Shown in pieces: positions 33,527-34,245 of a stretch of DNA of 34,245 nt; position 1 is the first letter of the stretch, and each line of letters opens with the position of its first letter. Source of the DNA: Sphaerisporangium sp. (GTDB lineage: Bacteria > Actinomycetota > Actinomycetes > Streptosporangiales > Streptosporangiaceae); the NCBI GenBank assembly GCA_025964675.1, contig JAOPYI010000201.1, positions 1 to 34,245 of the forward strand. Reading direction: 5' to 3'. The translations under genes were made by a program, and so were the position numbers. The notes beneath the pieces were generated by a model, which saw only the letters and a list, made by a program, of their open reading frames with translations, ran no database searches and was not told where the DNA came from.

Positions 33527-34245
33527 ATCCAGCCGCGGAACAGCATGCGACGGTTCCAGTCGTCGAACGGGATGAGCTCGGCGGACAGAACGGGGTACAA
33601 CCAGCCGAAGTTCACCACGGCCAGCAGCATGAAGGCCCCCACGACGGCCGCGCCGACGGCCCTGCGCGTCGTGTCCCCCCGCGCGGGCCCGATGAGCAGC
33701 CCGGCCGCGAGGGTCAGCGCGAGCACCATGAACGGCAGCATGGGGGCGGTGTAGAACAGGAACATCGTGCGGTGGTCGGAGATGGCGTAGTAGAACCACG
33801 GCAGCCATCCCACGGCGTAGGCCAGCAGCACCGCGCCGGCCCGCCAGTCACGGCTGGCGACGTACCAGGCGATCAGCGCGATGAGAGCGATCACCGCGCC
33901 GTACCAGATCACCGGCGTACCCACCCCCAGCACGGCCTCCGAGCACTGGGCGGCACCGCAGCCTTTGCTGTCCTTCGGGTAGTAGAACGCGACCGGCCGC
34001 ATGAGCAGCGGCCACTCCCACGGCCACGACTGGTAGTCATGGTGGTCGGACAGCCCGGTGTGGAAGTTCAGCACCTGGGTCTGGTAGTCGACCCACGACC
34101 GCAACGAGCTGAACACCCAGTAGGCCCATCCGCTGGAGGTGGCCTGGGCCCAGTTGCGGCCGTAGCCGTAGGCGGTGGCGAACCACCCGGTCCAGGTCAG
34201 CATGTACGCCACCGCGGGGACCAGGCCCATCGCGACCAGGCTGGT
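33523..34245 (-). CDS. pmt: Protein O-mannosyltransferase, C-terminal part (cut by window edge)
   Basis: The last 240 residues of a multi-pass membrane protein that runs off the right edge. The pieces FHTGLSDHHDYQSWPWEWPLLMRPVAFYY and AYAVGWLPWFYYAISDHRTMFLFYTAPMLPFMVLAL are characteristic of bacterial Pmt (Rv1002c type), which transfers mannose from polyprenyl-phosphate-mannose to secreted proteins. The ending FDDWNRRMLFRGWI also fits. Its place near metG is as in mycobacteria. The catalytic N-terminal loop lies outside the window. Confidence 0.9.
   Translation of the reverse strand, partial: TSLVAMGLVPAVAYMLTWTGWFATAYGYGRNWAQATSSGWAYWVFSSLRSWVDYQTQVLNFHTGLSDHHDYQSWPWEWPLLMRPVAFYYPKDSKGCGAAQCSEAVLGVGTPVIWYGAVIALIALIAWYVASRDWRAGAVLLAYAVGWLPWFYYAISDHRTMFLFYTAPMLPFMVLALTLAAGLLIGPARGDTTRRAVGAAVVGAFMLLAVVNFGWLYPVLSAELIPFDDWNRRMLFRGWI

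Overview
The window is high-GC DNA with dense, short-spaced genes, many GTG starts and long antisense open frames. Gene content and order point to a filamentous actinomycete. A Streptosporangiaceae-like or neighbouring lineage is a guess from gene content, not from a marker tree. The backbone matches two blocks I know from other actinobacteria (for example the Mycobacterium tuberculosis Rv1002c-Rv1018c region): pth-rplY-prs-glmU, and pmt / metG-tatD-rpfB-rsmA-ispE. Here the two blocks are separated by extra modules.

Left part (1-6200): a divergent pair made of an XRE/BldD-like regulator (cut by the left edge) and an RsbW-like ATP-binding protein, followed by a minus-strand sulfate-activation cluster (cysQ, cysD, cysN, then a GNAT acetyltransferase) and a polyprenyl glycosylphosphotransferase. 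6300-10812: pth, rplY, prs, glmU and a tRNA-Gln(UUG), all on the minus strand, with clear hairpins after rplY and prs.

Middle part (10813-19800): a 400-bp divergent regulatory region with a perfect palindrome and a long hairpin; an acyl-CoA desaturase; a TetR regulator with a roughly 95-residue charged helical C-terminal extension; and a polyphosphate-related group (ppk1 overlapping mutT1, convergent with a CYTH-CHAD protein). Then come a VOC protein and a trans-aconitate methyltransferase (tam) divergent from a TamR-like MarR regulator. The tam/tamR intergenic region carries two related operator-like sites, and both genes look leaderless.

Right part (19800-34245): an ABC-F ATPase, ispE and rsmA on the minus strand; a translationally coupled plus-strand pair (membrane Ser/Thr kinase and secreted FG-GAP propeller) placed between rsmA and the rpf gene; then rpf (lacking G5), tatD and metG; then a GT2 glycosyltransferase divergent from a GT-C membrane glycosyltransferase whose stop codon overlaps that of the convergent pmt gene, which is cut by the right edge.

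The most interesting unexplained items are the kinase/FG-GAP two-gene unit, the extended TetR beside the desaturase, and the tam/tamR operator pair. I found no CRISPR array, insertion sequence, prophage or integrase.
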